DNA of 64,000 nt, taken from positions 49,984,475 to 50,048,474 of the forward strand of contig NW_026622808.1 in the NCBI RefSeq assembly GCF_023065955.2, given 5' to 3'. The DNA is from Ursus arctos (taxonomy: Eukaryota; Chordata; Mammalia; Carnivora; Ursidae). Shown here piece after piece: positions 1-9,989 of the stretch. The notes below the pieces were generated by a model that saw only the letters and a list, made by a program, of their open reading frames with translations, ran no database searches and had not been told where the DNA came from. Positions within the stretch are counted from its first letter, which is position 1. Each line of letters begins with the position of its first letter. The position numbers were made by a program, and so were the translations under genes.

Positions 1-227
1 TAATAATTCCCACCCTGTAGGGACTATGGCAGCTAGTGAGTTAAAGTTCATTAAGTTTCCAGGGGAGTGTGGCCCAGAGTATGGGTTCCATACATATTTG
101 TCAGATGAATGAAAGAATCGTTATCGAACATGCGCAAGGGGCACTCGGGCAGGGAGTGATGAAACACACAGTAAGGAGACATTCATCCTGACTTCCGCCT
201 AGAGAGACTGAGAGCGCATACTCTATT

Positions 228-262
228 ACACACACACACACACACGTGTGCGTGTGCGCCCG
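228..262. repeat. CA/TG alternating purine-pyrimidine microsatellite
   Basis: A run of AC repeats passes into GTGTGCGTGTGCGC, so purines and pyrimidines alternate over about 30 bases. It lies in otherwise unassigned sequence. Such tracts mutate in length and can adopt Z-DNA; nothing indicates a function here. Confidence 0.9.
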
Positions 263-473
263 TGCATGCGTGTGTATGTAACAGATACATAGCGAAGTCA
301 TAAAGAAGCACAGCTGATGTGGCTGAGCCAGGGAGCGCGGCACAACACAACTTAGAGAAACACACCAGGAGCCGCAAAGGAGAGGCACATAGACAATTTT
401 CAAATTTCAGTAGCTACATTTATAAAAGTAAAAAGAAGCAGATAGAATAACGTTTAATAACATATTTGACCCA

Positions 474-664
474 GAGTCCCCTGAGTGCCGCAGGTGGTTA
501 AGTGTCTGACTCTTGATTTCGGCTCAGGTCACGTGGGCTCTAGTCCAGAGTCAGGTTCCTTGCTCAGCAGGGAGTCTGCTTGAGATTCTCTTTCACCCTC
601 TCCCTCTGCCTCTCCCCCAACTCGTGCTCTCTCTCTCTCTAAAATAAATAAATATTTAAAAAAA
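474..664 (+). mobile_element. Carnivore SINE (SINEC), plus strand
   Basis: A degenerate tRNA-derived head (GCAGGTGGTTAAGTGTCTGA) is followed by the CTCAGCAGGGAGTCTGCTTG body, a C/T-rich linker and an AAATAAATAAATATT tail. An imperfect target duplication is visible (ATTTGACCCA before, ATCTGATCCA after). Non-autonomous, mobilised by L1. It forms a close inverted pair with the SINE at 747-960. Confidence 0.92.
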
Positions 665-746
665 TATCTGATCCAAGATAGTAAAAATATTATCATTTTA
701 GCATGTAACCATTATGAGTTTATTAATGTGATAGCTTGCATTCTAT

Positions 747-960
747 TTTTTTAAAGATTTTATGTACACATTTGCGGGCAAGCGCGTGACAGAGAGAGAG
801 AGAAAGCATGAGCGGGGGGGGGGGGGGGAGGAGAGGTCAGAGGGAGAAGCAGACTCCCTGCTGAGCAGGGAGCCTGATGCGGGGCTTGATCCCAGGACCC
901 TGAGATCATGACCGGAGCTGAACGCAGATGCTTAACTGACGGAGCCACCTAGATGCCCCT
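747..960 (-). mobile_element. Carnivore SINE (SINEC), minus strand
   Basis: It reads tail first: TTTTTTTAAAGATTTTAT, a GA run, the GGGAGCCTGATGCGGGGCTT body, then the tRNA-like head ending GAGCCACCTAGATGCCCC. It contains an uninterrupted run of 15 G at 814-828, in the usual G-rich part of the linker. Confidence 0.93.
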
Positions 961-1105
961 ATTTTTTTTTTTTCTTACTAAGCCTCAAACCCTCTGCATA
1001 TTTTATACTTACATAACTACTCAATTTGGCTTAGCCACATGCCAGGTGCTCAGTAGCTACATGTGGCGAATGGCTTCTGTCCTGGACGGCGCAGTTCCAG
1101 AAGTC

Positions 1106-2435
1106 TGGAGAGATTGAGAGTTTGCTGAAGACAGAGGCTGCCAGGTGGGCTCCTGGAAGGAGTGGGGCAGGGAGGGGACAGGCAGGAAGGGGAAGACGTG
1201 GGGCTTTTAAGCGCTCTCTCCTGGCACGGAGGCTTTGGTGCAGCACCTTAGAGAAGCCGCCTTCGCCGGGCTCATTGGCCTCAGGGAGTCCCTCGATCTG
1301 CTTCCCGCTGGTGCAGGGCCACACTCGGAGTTGGTGCTTACTCTTTGCTGGCCCCTTCAGGCTCTCAGATGGTCCTTTCCTGCCTGGCGCCCCTCACCTG
1401 GCGCACTGCCTGGGGTCGGGGAAGCACGGCTATGTCAGATTTCGTCTTTGCACAGTCCAGCTCTAAAGAAAGACAAGGCCAGGTAAAGCCTCGAGCTAGC
1501 CCAGCACCGGCTCCCAGAGCCCAGTTTGCTCTCCAGCCACAGAGAGTTACGAGCTAAGCAAATGTCAGAACCATCCCCAGCAGAAAGCCAATCTGTGCAT
1601 GGCTCCAAGCAGGGGACAGTCAGATGCAGGGCTGGCCGTGGGTAGTGACATTTGGCAGAGAGGTGGACTAGGAAAGGGAAGGAAACAATGGTCTCACCCT
1701 CTGTATGGATGCCACGGCCCAGCCCGTTCTCTAAGGGGAGGTGGAGTAGGGAGACCTATTCCACAGGGCCAAGAAGTGTGTGGTGACATGTACTCCAATG
1801 GAATTTGGAGGATGAACAAAGCACAAATGAGAAAGGAGTGTGTGTGGGGAGACAGGCAGGAGCCCAGAAACCAAGAGTCATCTTGCCGGCTGGTGTGCCC
1901 TCACCTACGTAAGCCATTGAAGTGTCCCCTCCCCCGGGGCCCATGATGGGTCACAGTGGTGGCTGGACCTATGTCTGTCTCCTTTTCCTCAGTCTTGTCT
2001 CGTCCCGAAGCTCAGCGGTTAATAGCAGGGCCACAAACTCAGGCAGGCAACGAAGTAAGAGACGTGAATTGGGCGAGGAGGCAGGATGTCTATTCTCCCC
2101 ACACCTCCCTGTCCTGTCCCCACAACAAAGTTACTATTGGTTTGAAAGAGGATGCAGTACAGAGTGGTTGCTAATCTCAGCTCAATAATATCTTTATCAG
2201 AATGCAAGTCCCCAGTGTAGAAGGAGTCACCCTCTGGCCCACCCCACGGGCAGTATCTGGGAATGGGACCCCAGGGTGCCTAGATCTTGCCAACTTGGCA
2301 GTTTTAAGTAGGGACATTTTCCAGTTTTAAAATGTTTAGAACCATGTCAATACATTTTTAAACATTGTACTGGGCCCCACTGTGTAGGCCAAAGAAAACG
2401 GACTAGGGGGCTGCCAGCTTGAGATGTCTCCTCTA
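1106..2435. other. Single-copy-looking stretch, no gene recognised
   Basis: No SINE, LINE or LTR pattern is recognisable. 1100-1560 is somewhat GC-rich and open for short distances on both strands (114 aa plus, 97 aa minus). The two frames overlap and contradict each other, and neither resembles a known protein. CpG density is too low to call an island by eye. Confidence 0.5.
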
Positions 2436-2439
2436 GTTC

Positions 2440-2572
2440 AAAGTCATGGTTTTGCTCCACCATCGGGCCGTTTGTAGCTTCTCAGCTCCATTTTGTTCGG
2501 AGGCTTCATTCAGATCAAGTGCGTGAAGGGCTTAGCATAGTTTCCGGCACACAGTAAAGGCAGTTAATAACT
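2440..2572 (+). repeat. MIR fragment (3' half)
   Basis: GTGAAGGGCTTAGCATAGTT followed by CCGGCACACAGTAAAGGCAGTTAATAA corresponds to the core and 3' end of MIR, the ancient tRNA-derived SINE that shares its tail with L2. Diverged. Confidence 0.7.
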
Positions 2573-3011
2573 GATGTCAGCTAGTTCTGAAGAACTTCTG
2601 AGATTTATTTCTCACCATTACATAGGGATCAAATCACAGGATGTCCCCAGAGACAAAACCTCTGAAAGAGGGCTCCTCTCCCACAAACGATTCCCTACCT
2701 CGTCATTTCTGTTTCATGGCTTAGATTTATGTCACTTTCATTTTACTTTGTTGATTCATGAAGTTCAATTTGGTTGTGCAAAGGAAGTAAGGGAGGAAAA
2801 AGAAAGGTCAGTCCAGGTGAAAGTCTAAGTTGGTGTAAGTTTTCTAGAAAGCAGTTTGGCAATGCCTAGCAAATAAAAGATTGAAAAAAAATTGTATGCC
2901 TTTTGACTCAGTGATTCCATTTTAAGGAACTCAGCCTAAGTAAAAAATGCCAGTTTTTCATAAAGATTTAATACCAAGAATTCTTATGACAGTGTGGTCT
3001 ACAACAGAAGG

Positions 3012-3205
3012 TGGGGCACCTGGGTGGCTCAGATGGTTGAGTATGCCTTCGGCTCAGGTCCGGATCTCCACTCCAGGTCCTGGGATTGAGCCCCATGTCT
3101 GGCTCCCTGCTCAGCAGGGAGCCTGCTTCTCCCTCTCCCTCTGCTTCTCTCCCTGCTTGTGCTCTCTCTGTCTCTCTGTCTCTCTCTCTCAAATGAATAA
3201 GTTTA
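3012..3205 (+). mobile_element. Carnivore SINE (SINEC), plus strand
   Basis: The head GGGGCACCTGGGTGGCTCAG is intact and is followed by GAGCCCCATGTCTGGCTCCC, CTCAGCAGGGAGCCTGCTTC and a long CT run. The A-rich tail has grown into the AT-rich tract at 3206-3365. Confidence 0.95.
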
Positions 3206-3365
3206 CTTATTATAATAATAATTATAAATATTATAATTATAAATTATAAAAATTATAAAAATTTTATATTATTATTATATATTATATAATTATATATTAT
3301 AAAAATATAAATTATAAAAATTATAAATTATTATAAATAATAATAAACAGTTATTATTATTTAAC
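3206..3365. repeat. AT-rich low-complexity tract grown from a SINE tail
   Basis: About 160 bases are almost pure A and T, made of TATAATTATAAAAATT-like units with many short self-complementary segments. It begins at the SINE tail, the usual birthplace of such microsatellites. Confidence 0.85.
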
Positions 3366-3454
3366 TAAGGAAATTAAATACCCTTGAGTAGGGAATTGGT
3401 TGCAAAAGTTATGATGCGTGAAAATGTTTATCACAGCCCCCGATGACTTTCAGA

Positions 3455-3590
3455 GCACTTGCTATGTTCACTGCGTGTCTCCTACAGTAAACGCCGTGAG
3501 GGCAGCGTCCCTGGTCAGTCTTGTTCACCTAACTGTATGTCACCACTGCATATGAGCTGGCACATAGCAGACACTCATAAATATTGAAAA
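3455..3590 (+). repeat. L2 (or MIR) 3'-end fragment
   Basis: GTGAGGGCAGCGTCCCTGGT, TCTTGTTCACCTAACTGTAT, GGCACATAGCAGACACTCAT and AAATATTGAAAA follow the order of the L2 3' end. Short and diverged. Confidence 0.65.
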
Positions 3591-3686
3591 ACATACAAGA
3601 TAGCATATGCAGTATGATTCCATTTTTGTAAAAAAAAAAATAGACATGTATTTCTGGAAGTATGTTATTAGTGCTTTTCCCTAGAT

Positions 3687-3893
3687 CAGGCCTCAGCAAA
3701 CCACAGTCCCTGGACTGGCAGCCAGTTTTTGTAAATAAAGTTTTATTGGAACACAGCCATGCTCATTCTTTTACACATTTTCTATGGCTACTTTTGCACT
3801 AGAAGGCAAGGTTGAGTTGTTGCAACAGAGACTACATGGCCTAAAAAGTTGAAAATATTGACAGTCTGGCTCTTTAAAGTTTGCTGACTCTTG
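3687..3893. mobile_element. hAT-type MITE, copy 1
   Basis: A roughly 207-bp non-autonomous element begins CAGGCCTCAGCAAACCACAG and ends AAAGTTTGCTGACTCTTG. It contains TAAAGTTTTATTGGAACACA, a well-known mammalian repeat segment. It is flanked by an 8-bp target duplication with one mismatch (CCCTAGAT 3679-3686, CCCTTGAT 3894-3901); 8 bp is the hAT signature. The exact MER name is not asserted. Confidence 0.8.
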
Positions 3894-3937
3894 CCCTTGA
3901 TGGCAGAAGTTCTTTGAGTGGTCTAACAGCCCTACAT

Positions 3938-3985
3938 GGATGTGTGTATGTGTGTGTGTGTGTGTCTGTCTGTCTATATGTGTAT
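3938..3985. repeat. TG-rich microsatellite
   Basis: TGTGTGTATGTGTGTGTGTG followed by TCTG and ATGTGTATGCATATG units. Simple repeat in non-coding context. Confidence 0.85.
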
Positions 3986-4019
3986 GCATATGTATATATA
4001 CATATTTTTTTACACTGGA

Positions 4020-4375
4020 CATGAATTATTTTTGTAAGCAAACAAAAATTAGAATATTTTTACAAAAGAAAGGAAAGATTGCAGGAAGGGAGGAGGAAGA
4101 GAGTGAACAATATTGATAATTTATCAATACAGAAAAATGTCCACAATAAGTGAACATTTTAAATATGGTATGAAGCATGGTTACATTTTTGTAACAACTG
4201 GATAAATCACTGAAAGGAAATACGGAAAAAAATTTAGGTTAGCTGTAGCAAGTCAAGGGAAATACAATAATGGCTTTTATTTCCTACTTTGCTCTTTGTT
4301 GTATTTTCTAAATTTTCCAGAATAATCATGCTTTGCTTTCATAGCAAGAAAAAGAGAAAATAAGTGATGTTGAAA
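4020..4375 (+). repeat. Old L1M-type 3' tail
   Basis: Segments such as TTGTTGTATTTTCTAAATTT and a preceding long A/T-rich stretch look like the 3' UTR end of an old L1. It may be the same insertion as 2840-3660. Assignment is by pattern only. Confidence 0.45.
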
Positions 4376-5200
4376 AGAAAAACACAGAAAATACAGTACC
4401 CAGTTTACAGAAATGGCAGTGATGGGTCTCCCAGTGCTTACCAGGCAACGGGATATCTCCTGGGGGTCACAGGGTGCACCCCTTTCAGCACACGGCCTGT
4501 GATTACTGAATTCCAGGAAAACAAAAACATGGCCAAGATGGACAGTGTAGTACCCAGGGCCACCTTTCTTCAAAAAGTATTAATGTTGGCCCCCAATGTA
4601 ATGATTTCTCCTTACATTAAAAATTAAAAAAAAAATAATCCATTTAATTCTTCCCAAAGCACAGTTGAGCATTTCTATCTTGATTACAAAACGCATTTGG
4701 AAAGATGTTTCCTGGCTTAATAGTCAGACACTTACAGTGCCCCCATCTCGGTCACATTGCCCTGATTTTAGTCTTAGCCAAGGTGGACAGTTCTGGCAAT
4801 GCTGACAGCTCTCACTTCATGCATCAACTGTGTACCTCTCTGCTTTCCTACCTCTGAAGCAGGTAACATAAGGGAACACCCCTGGGGGCAACCTTCAACA
4901 GTGAGGGAGCACTGGATACTCCAGCCTCTGGGCCTCAGGATCCTGGCAGAGATGAAAACCGATTTCCCACAGAGACCATCTTTCTTGGCTTTTTCTCCTT
5001 CCCTTCCTCCCCTCTCCTGTCTCTCTTGCTTCCTGGACATCTCCTCTCAAATTAGCTTCCTGCACCGAAAATCTTGTTTCAGATTCTGCTTCAGAGGAAC
5101 TCCAACTAGGAGAGCTCATAAGCAAATATCAAACCAATAACAAGAATTACACCACAGAGCCCCAGAAAGCTCTCAGAGACGGTGTGAAATAGAGTTTATC
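4376..5200. other. No recognisable feature
   Basis: Frames of up to 113 aa (plus, 4799-5140) show no domain or family resemblance. A pyrimidine-rich patch at about 4990-5045 could pass for a polypyrimidine tract, but no splice pair supports an exon. Confidence 0.4.
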
Positions 5201-5204
5201 CATT

Positions 5205-5400
5205 TCTAGGATCCATTCCTTCATTGCATATCCATTTAGTAGGCAGCTATATGGGGCTACCCACATGCTGGGTGTGCAAAATGAACTAGATAAACACAGT
5301 CTATGGCTCATGGAAGACACAAGACGTTCAACAATGACCCTGCAAACTGTACTATGAAAGTATAGGAAAACATAGGAAAGATTAATGTTTGGGAGGAAAA
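5205..5400 (-). repeat. L2 fragment
   Basis: TTCATTGCATATCCATTTAG, CACATGCTGGGTGTGCAAAA and ACAGTCTATGGCTCATGGAA match the antisense L2 3' region (start of the 'lasts to increasing size' segment with the plasma-like body). Strongly diverged. Confidence 0.55.
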
Positions 5401-5974
5401 ATAAATTGTCTCTGTCTTTCTGGATTTTTAGCAGACCCTGTAAACAAAAGACTAACAGGAGAAAAACAAGCAGAATTTTTTAACATGTATACCTCATGTA
5501 TACACAGGAGATACCCAGCGAAAAATGAGTTGCTTAAAGAGGTGGCTTTGAATTCAGGCTTAAATACCATGTTAATAGGGAAAGGGGTGGGGCATGGACG
5601 CCCCTCCAGGGACATGAAATAATTTTTAGGAGATGAATGGGTCCTTAAAAGGTATGAGGTGGTGTTAGGAGGAGGTATGATAGTTTGTGACGAAATCAGT
5701 CTGGGTGTGATGTTGACTTCTAGTCTCCTCTGCAATGGTTAAGACCCAACCTTCTCTGGGTGGTGATACTCTCAAGGAGGCGATCTATGCCAACTGAATT
5801 TTTTCAGGAGGACCTATCTTAAGGCAGATAAGGACAGTTCAGAGAAAGCCTCCTCCTATATCTGCTGCCTTTAAGGAACTATAGCTCAAAATAATACAGC
5901 AAAGCAGTATATCTTCGGGTGGCATTTCCTACTGGCCTGCGCTAACTCAGTCTGAGATGATTCAGCATGAGGTT
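5401..5974. other. Unassigned, possibly old LTR-retroelement-derived
   Basis: No gene. The texture of 5640-5940 and of 6170-6620, on either side of the SINE, reminds me of degraded endogenous-retrovirus sequence, but I cannot name a family and see no LTR ends or readable retroviral domain. Confidence 0.3.
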
Positions 5975-6157
5975 GTTGTTGTTGCTGTTGTCTTCTTGGG
6001 GGGGGGGGCGTGGAAGGGCAGAGGAAGAGAGAATCCCAAGCAGGCTCCATATGCAGTGCAGAGCCCAACACGGGGCTTGACCTCCCAACCCTGAGATTAT
6101 GACCTGAGCTGAAATCAAGAGTTGAAAGCTTAACCAACTGAGCCAGCCGGGGGTGCC
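5975..6157 (-). mobile_element. Carnivore SINE, older subtype, minus strand
   Basis: It carries GAGCCCAACACGGGGCTTGA, CCCTGAGATTATGACCTGAG and CTTAACCAACTGAGCCAGCC, the variant with the AGATCAAGAGT box. A target duplication with two mismatches flanks it (CAGCATGAGGTT 5963-5974, CAGCACAAGGTT 6158-6169). A GTT-rich T tail and a G run lie at its left end. Confidence 0.92.
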
Positions 6158-6619
6158 CAGCACAAGGTTTTTAAGAAGACACCATGTAAATGGGGCCCTA
6201 AGAGCCAGTTAGACAAAGAGAGGGAAAAGGCTTTGATATTTCCTCTGTTTGGGAAGACAGAGCAAGGAAGGTGGAGATGTGATGGGCTGGCAAAGCATGT
6301 TAAAGGTTTGAAGATTTCAAAAGACACATGGTCAGCAAACATTCTCCCCTTTCATCTCACACGAATTAGCTATCTCCAGAACTGAACAGGTGTTTGGACA
6401 CCTTCAGGGTGTTAATTGCCAAGGAGACCAAAGTTGGCCATAAAGATTTAAACATGGCCCCGAGAAGCATCCTTGCTGTCAGAGGGTGTACCTGGTGGAT
6501 CCTGTTCTTGCTAACCAGGGAGAACGTGACTCTTCTACTGGGTGGCAAAAAGCACTCTAACTTGTTTCAAAGACCCACAGCTTCAAGTTCCCAAAGATGT
6601 CACTTTAAATTGGTTTAAA

Positions 6620-7230
6620 GAGCGCCCACCCACTGATTCCCCCAAAGTAGCCTCAGAGAATCTGAAACTTACAAACCTCTAGGGCACACACACTCCCCGA
6701 GAATCTCAATCAGCCCAATTCCTCCCAAACACGTGTACTTTTGCACAACGCTTTGTATGCTAAGGAAATGCGATAAATACATCTTCAGTGCTTCTGTGTT
6801 CACGATCGATTGCCTTTTTTCTTGTAGCAATCTTGTAAGTGTGACTTCTTATTTTTATTATTCTCACTGCATACTAATACTTCAAACATTTTAGTAAATT
6901 ATGGTTCTCTGGTTCCTACTTCAGAATCATTTAACTGATTTAATGAGCTCTATCTAATTATTGCATTTCACCTTTCGTAGGAGTGTTTGGGCTGAAAGAG
7001 TTGGTAATAGCTCAAACACCAGGAAGGGAAGGAAATGAACGTGGGTAATGCTGGCCTCACGACAGTTCATTTTATGCTAGACATCATTCTTAAGAATATA
7101 CATATATATGTATGTAGATATATGAATACCCCCATTAATTAATTCATTGATATATTTACTGTCTATGTGCCAGCATCGCCAAAGGCACCAGTCAGCTTAA
7201 ATGGCTCTTTCTTAGTTCTGCATCTTTCTA
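6620..7230. other. No recognisable feature
   Basis: AT-rich, single-copy-looking DNA. A short TATATGTATGTAGATATATG patch occurs near 7100. A few bases at 7140-7180 recall MIR/L2 tails but are too short to call. Confidence 0.4.
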
Positions 7231-7231
7231 C

Positions 7232-7480
7232 CAGGGCATAAAACACAATGGTTAAGGACTCTTGAGCTAGACTGTATATATTTACCTCCTGGCTTTACCA
7301 TTTCTTAGTCCTGTGACCTTGGAAAAGCCAATTAACTAATGTGTGCCTCAGTTTCCCCATCTGTAAAATGGGGGTTACTATAGCAGCTACCACCACAGGA
7401 CTTTTGTGAACCTGAAATGAGTCAGTACATACAAACCAGGTAGGAGTGCCTGGGGCTGCACAAGCACTCTGTAATTGTTG
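7232..7480 (+). repeat. MIR, nearly full length
   Basis: All landmarks are in order: ACAATGGTTAAGGACTCTTG (tRNA-like A-box region), CCTGTGACCTTGGAAAAGCC, GCCTCAGTTTCCCCATCTGT, AAAATGGGGGTTAC, then CTGGGGCTGCACAAGCACTC. One of the best preserved MIRs in the window. Confidence 0.93.
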
Positions 7481-7546
7481 CCTCTTTTTTGTTAGTATTG
7501 TATTGTGTCGTCTATAACACTCATGGCAATTGCGGTCATTAATTTC

Positions 7547-7760
7547 CTTTTTTTTTCTTTTAAGATTTATTTATTTATTTGTTTGACAGAGAGAGAGAGA
7601 GACAGCCAGCGAGAGGGGGAACACAAGCAGGGGGAGTGGGAGAGGAAGAAGCAGACTTCCCAGCAGAGCAGGGAGCCCGATGAGGAGCTTGGTCCCAGAC
7701 CCTGGGATCACGCCCTGGGCTGAAGGCAGATGCTTAACGACTGAGCCACCCAGGCACCCC
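7547..7760 (-). mobile_element. Carnivore SINE (SINEC), minus strand
   Basis: T-rich tail, GACAGAGAGAGAGAGAGACA, CCAGCAGAGCAGGGAGCCCG, CCCTGGGATCACGCCCTGGG and a head ending GAGCCACCCAGGCACCCC. A 16-bp target duplication with three mismatches flanks it (TGCGGTCATTAATTTC 7531-7546, TGCAGTCATCAGTTTC 7761-7776). Confidence 0.96.
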
Positions 7761-7834
7761 TGCAGTCATCAGTTTCTATCCACTTACCTATCTATTTAAT
7801 TAGTTATCTATTATTGTTTGCCCCCTTCATCAAA

Positions 7835-7930
7835 TTGTAGGATCCATGAAGATTGACACTAGATTCCCTGTGCCCTGCACTGGGCCCAGCAAATGATTGT
7901 TGAATGAATGAACTAATGAATAAATGACTC
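7835..7930 (+). repeat. L2 3' end
   Basis: AGGATCCATGAAGATTGACA, then CACTGGGCCCAGCAAATGAT and TGTTGAATGAATGAACTAAT. The terminal TGAATGAATGAA repeat is the L2 3' terminus. Confidence 0.8.
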
Positions 7931-8237
7931 TCTTCTGGGACACATGACCCTGCCACTCTCAACAAGCCTTTCACTTCAGAGATTTCCACGGCACATGTCT
8001 GTCAAATGCCATTTGTTGGAAATTCCATACCATTTTCCATCCAGATGGTGCCGGTGACAAAGGGAAGGCATTCTGGCATGCAGGAAAGTTATGCTGCCAG
8101 ATGACAAGCCAACTCACTGTATTATTCATCATCAAATGTTGTCAGCCAGGGAACTGATCGTTGTCAGCTGAGCTCCACAGTGGTCAAGTGAAACGGCTGA
8201 TTTGTAACAGAAACTAGGACCATCATGAGACAGAAGG

Positions 8238-8355
8238 TGCTACGGTAGGAAGTGAGACGTTCTCAGTCTTGTCTTGGCTTTGCAACCTTGGGCCAGTCAC
8301 TTCACCTCTCTGGGCTTTTCAGCTTCCTGTTTTTATAAATGAAGGACATAAATTG
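8238..8355 (+). repeat. MIR fragment
   Basis: TTGGCTTTGCAACCTTGGGC, CAGTCACTTCACCTCTCTGG and CAGCTTCCTGTTTTTATAAA follow the central MIR order. A second old repeat starts close after it. Confidence 0.8.
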
Positions 8356-8740
8356 TCAACAGTAATTCCCAACCCTGGTGGTGTGCCAGAATCTTCTGGA
8401 AGGCTTTTTAAAATATAGATCCCTCTAGGCCAGCAGTCAACAAGCTTTTTCTATGAAGAGCCAGAGAACAAATAATTTAGCCTGTGTAAACTGTATGATC
8501 TCTGCTGCAACTGCTTCTACTCAGGTCCCCCACTGTCTAATCCAAGCAGCCGTACATGATAAGTACGTGAATGACCCTGGCTGGGTGTGGCCAGCTTGCC
8601 TGGGGCCACGGTTTGCTGACCCCTGTTCTAGGCCATGTGTGGCTTCCACAGGATGAGAAGCAAATCTCTGCATATTTGCAAAAGCTCTTCCAGATGATCT
8701 AGAAGGGAACCACCAGATTGGATGCTGTAAGCCTCCGTCC
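8356..8740. repeat. Old hAT-like non-autonomous element, interrupted by a MITE
   Basis: CCCAACCCTGGTGGTGTGCC and CAGAATCTTCTGGAAGGCTT before 8430, and AAGCTCTTCCAGATGATCTA after 8634, resemble a MER20-like element with a younger MITE inserted between the halves. Confidence 0.5.
8431..8625. mobile_element. hAT-type MITE, copy 2 (opposite orientation to copy 1)
   Basis: It begins CAGCAGTCAACAAGC and ends GGTTTGCTGACCCCTG, the reverse arrangement of 3687-3893. An 8-bp target duplication with one mismatch flanks it (CTCTAGGC 8423-8430, TTCTAGGC 8626-8633), confirming hAT-type insertion inside an older repeat. Confidence 0.82.
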
Positions 8741-9525
8741 AGCTCTTACTGGGGGCTGTGATTCTACCTTTCTTCACAGGAGAAGTGACTATTCTCAGTC
8801 AACACTATTTAGACAGTAATTTAAATATTCCTTCAAACGCATCCCATTTGGGTATTAGGTTTCTACATAGGAAGTTTTTCCTCTTTCAAAATTCAATTCT
8901 CTTCCAGGAGAAGTTTGAACAGTTCTTTTCACTGTGTTGAGAAGCACTTCTTTCTGTGCGTGATACCCCTTGTCAGTTCTTTGTAAGGGACAATTTTATG
9001 ACTAACTTGAAAATGAGAAATTTGACATTATCCCTTTTGCGCACTAAAGTGATACAATACAGGTGAGCCCTCACTTTAAGAAAGGATAACACATAAAAAT
9101 GTGAAATTGTAAAACAGTTCAGTTAAGGAGTATTTATACTTTGGGGTTATAATTCCTTTGTTTAGAGAATTCCTTTTCCAACGAAGTCATGACTGTTGCC
9201 TGACAATACATCCTGGCTTTCTAGAAATAGTGCCAGTTTTCACCCGTTGTCTCTTAAAGTCACAGAGCACCCATTTTCATTCTCAAACATATCCAAACTG
9301 GATGATAAATTGCATAGTCAGCCTTGGTGGTGACCTTGAAGGAAAATAGTCAAAATAACTTCTCCATTTATTTTATGCTTTCTAAGATGGAGGCAATACT
9401 CTAAGGGCTTTACTACCTTATCCCAATTGATCATTACAATATCTTGCTGATGGCTGATGTCCTTAGGTTGGGTTTTTCCAAAAGCAGACCCTGACACAAG
9501 GATTTGGGGACAAGTAGTTTTCTGG
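8741..9525. other. No recognisable feature
   Basis: Single-copy-looking DNA. About 9385-9450 recalls antisense MIR (AAGGGCTTTACTACCTTATC), too weakly for its own entry. Open frames are 60-63 aa and unconvincing. Confidence 0.4.
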
Positions 9526-9529
9526 GGGA

Positions 9530-9566
9530 AATGTTACTGTTACTGTTACTGTAATGTTACTGTTAA
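9530..9566. repeat. GTTACT minisatellite
   Basis: About six GTTACT units with one interruption (GTAATGTTACT). Short tandem repeat, no coding context. Confidence 0.85.
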
Positions 9567-9985
9567 TTTCTTACTATGCCTAATGTGTACATTAAACTCT
9601 ATCATAGGTATGTATGTATTAAAAAAACATAGTGTACAGAGGGTTTGGTACTGTCCCATTAAGGGTCTTGGAAACCATCCCCCGCAGATAAGGGGGGGTG
9701 CTGGCAAAATGGGAGCCAGCCACGAGCCATTAGGCCACCACGCAAAGAAAGCCCACAAATATGGAAGAAAGTATAAGCAAAAGATGCACACGCACCTAGG
9801 CCCGAAGCTACTTCTGCAAGTTGCAGTCCCACCAGCAAATAAATTCTCCTGTTGGCCTAAGCCATTCTGAACTGATTAGTAGATCTCCTGGCAAAGAGCA
9901 AACACTTAATAACTGTTAGATAACATTATTGCTAACATGAAAACAGATCAAATTTCACATGCTACTTTTTCTTCTGTTGCTTTGC
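9567..9985. other. No recognisable feature
   Basis: A frame running from 9457 to 9870 (137 aa) spans the minisatellite and has no recognisable domain, so I do not call it. Sequence around 9660-9860 may be an unrecognised old repeat. Confidence 0.35.
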
Positions 9986-9989
9986 TTGG

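Larger units (their letters stand above)
400..1105. repeat. Ancient interspersed repeat, DNA-transposon-like, split by two SINEs
   Basis: Three pieces (about 400-473, 665-746 and 961-1105) read on into one another once the two SINEs are removed. The last piece carries the familiar AGTAGCTACATGTGGCGAA and TGGACGGCGCAG segments of a common mammalian-wide repeat. I recognise the pattern but do not assert a family name. It is older than both SINEs. Confidence 0.55.
2840..3660 (+). repeat. Old L1 3'-end fragment (L1M type), interrupted
   Basis: AGTTTGGCAATGCCTAGCAA, then CTTTTGACTCAGTGATTCCA and, further on, GGGAATTGGTTG and GCAGTATGATTCCATTTTTG appear in the order expected for an old L1 3' region. 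A SINE and an AT-rich tract split it. An L2/MIR-like piece at 3455-3590 lies within this span, so the pieces may not all be one insertion. Confidence 0.6.

Noticed and set aside
1100..1560. Possible CpG island or promoter
   Set aside because: The region is GC-richer than its surroundings, but CpG is scarce by eye and no transcription-start context is visible.
5640..6620. Possible endogenous-retrovirus fragment around the SINE at 5975
   Set aside because: The texture is suggestive, but I cannot identify LTR ends, a primer-binding site or any readable domain, so it is left unassigned.
9457..9870. 137-aa plus-strand open frame
   Set aside because: It passes through a GTTACT minisatellite and has no recognisable domain.
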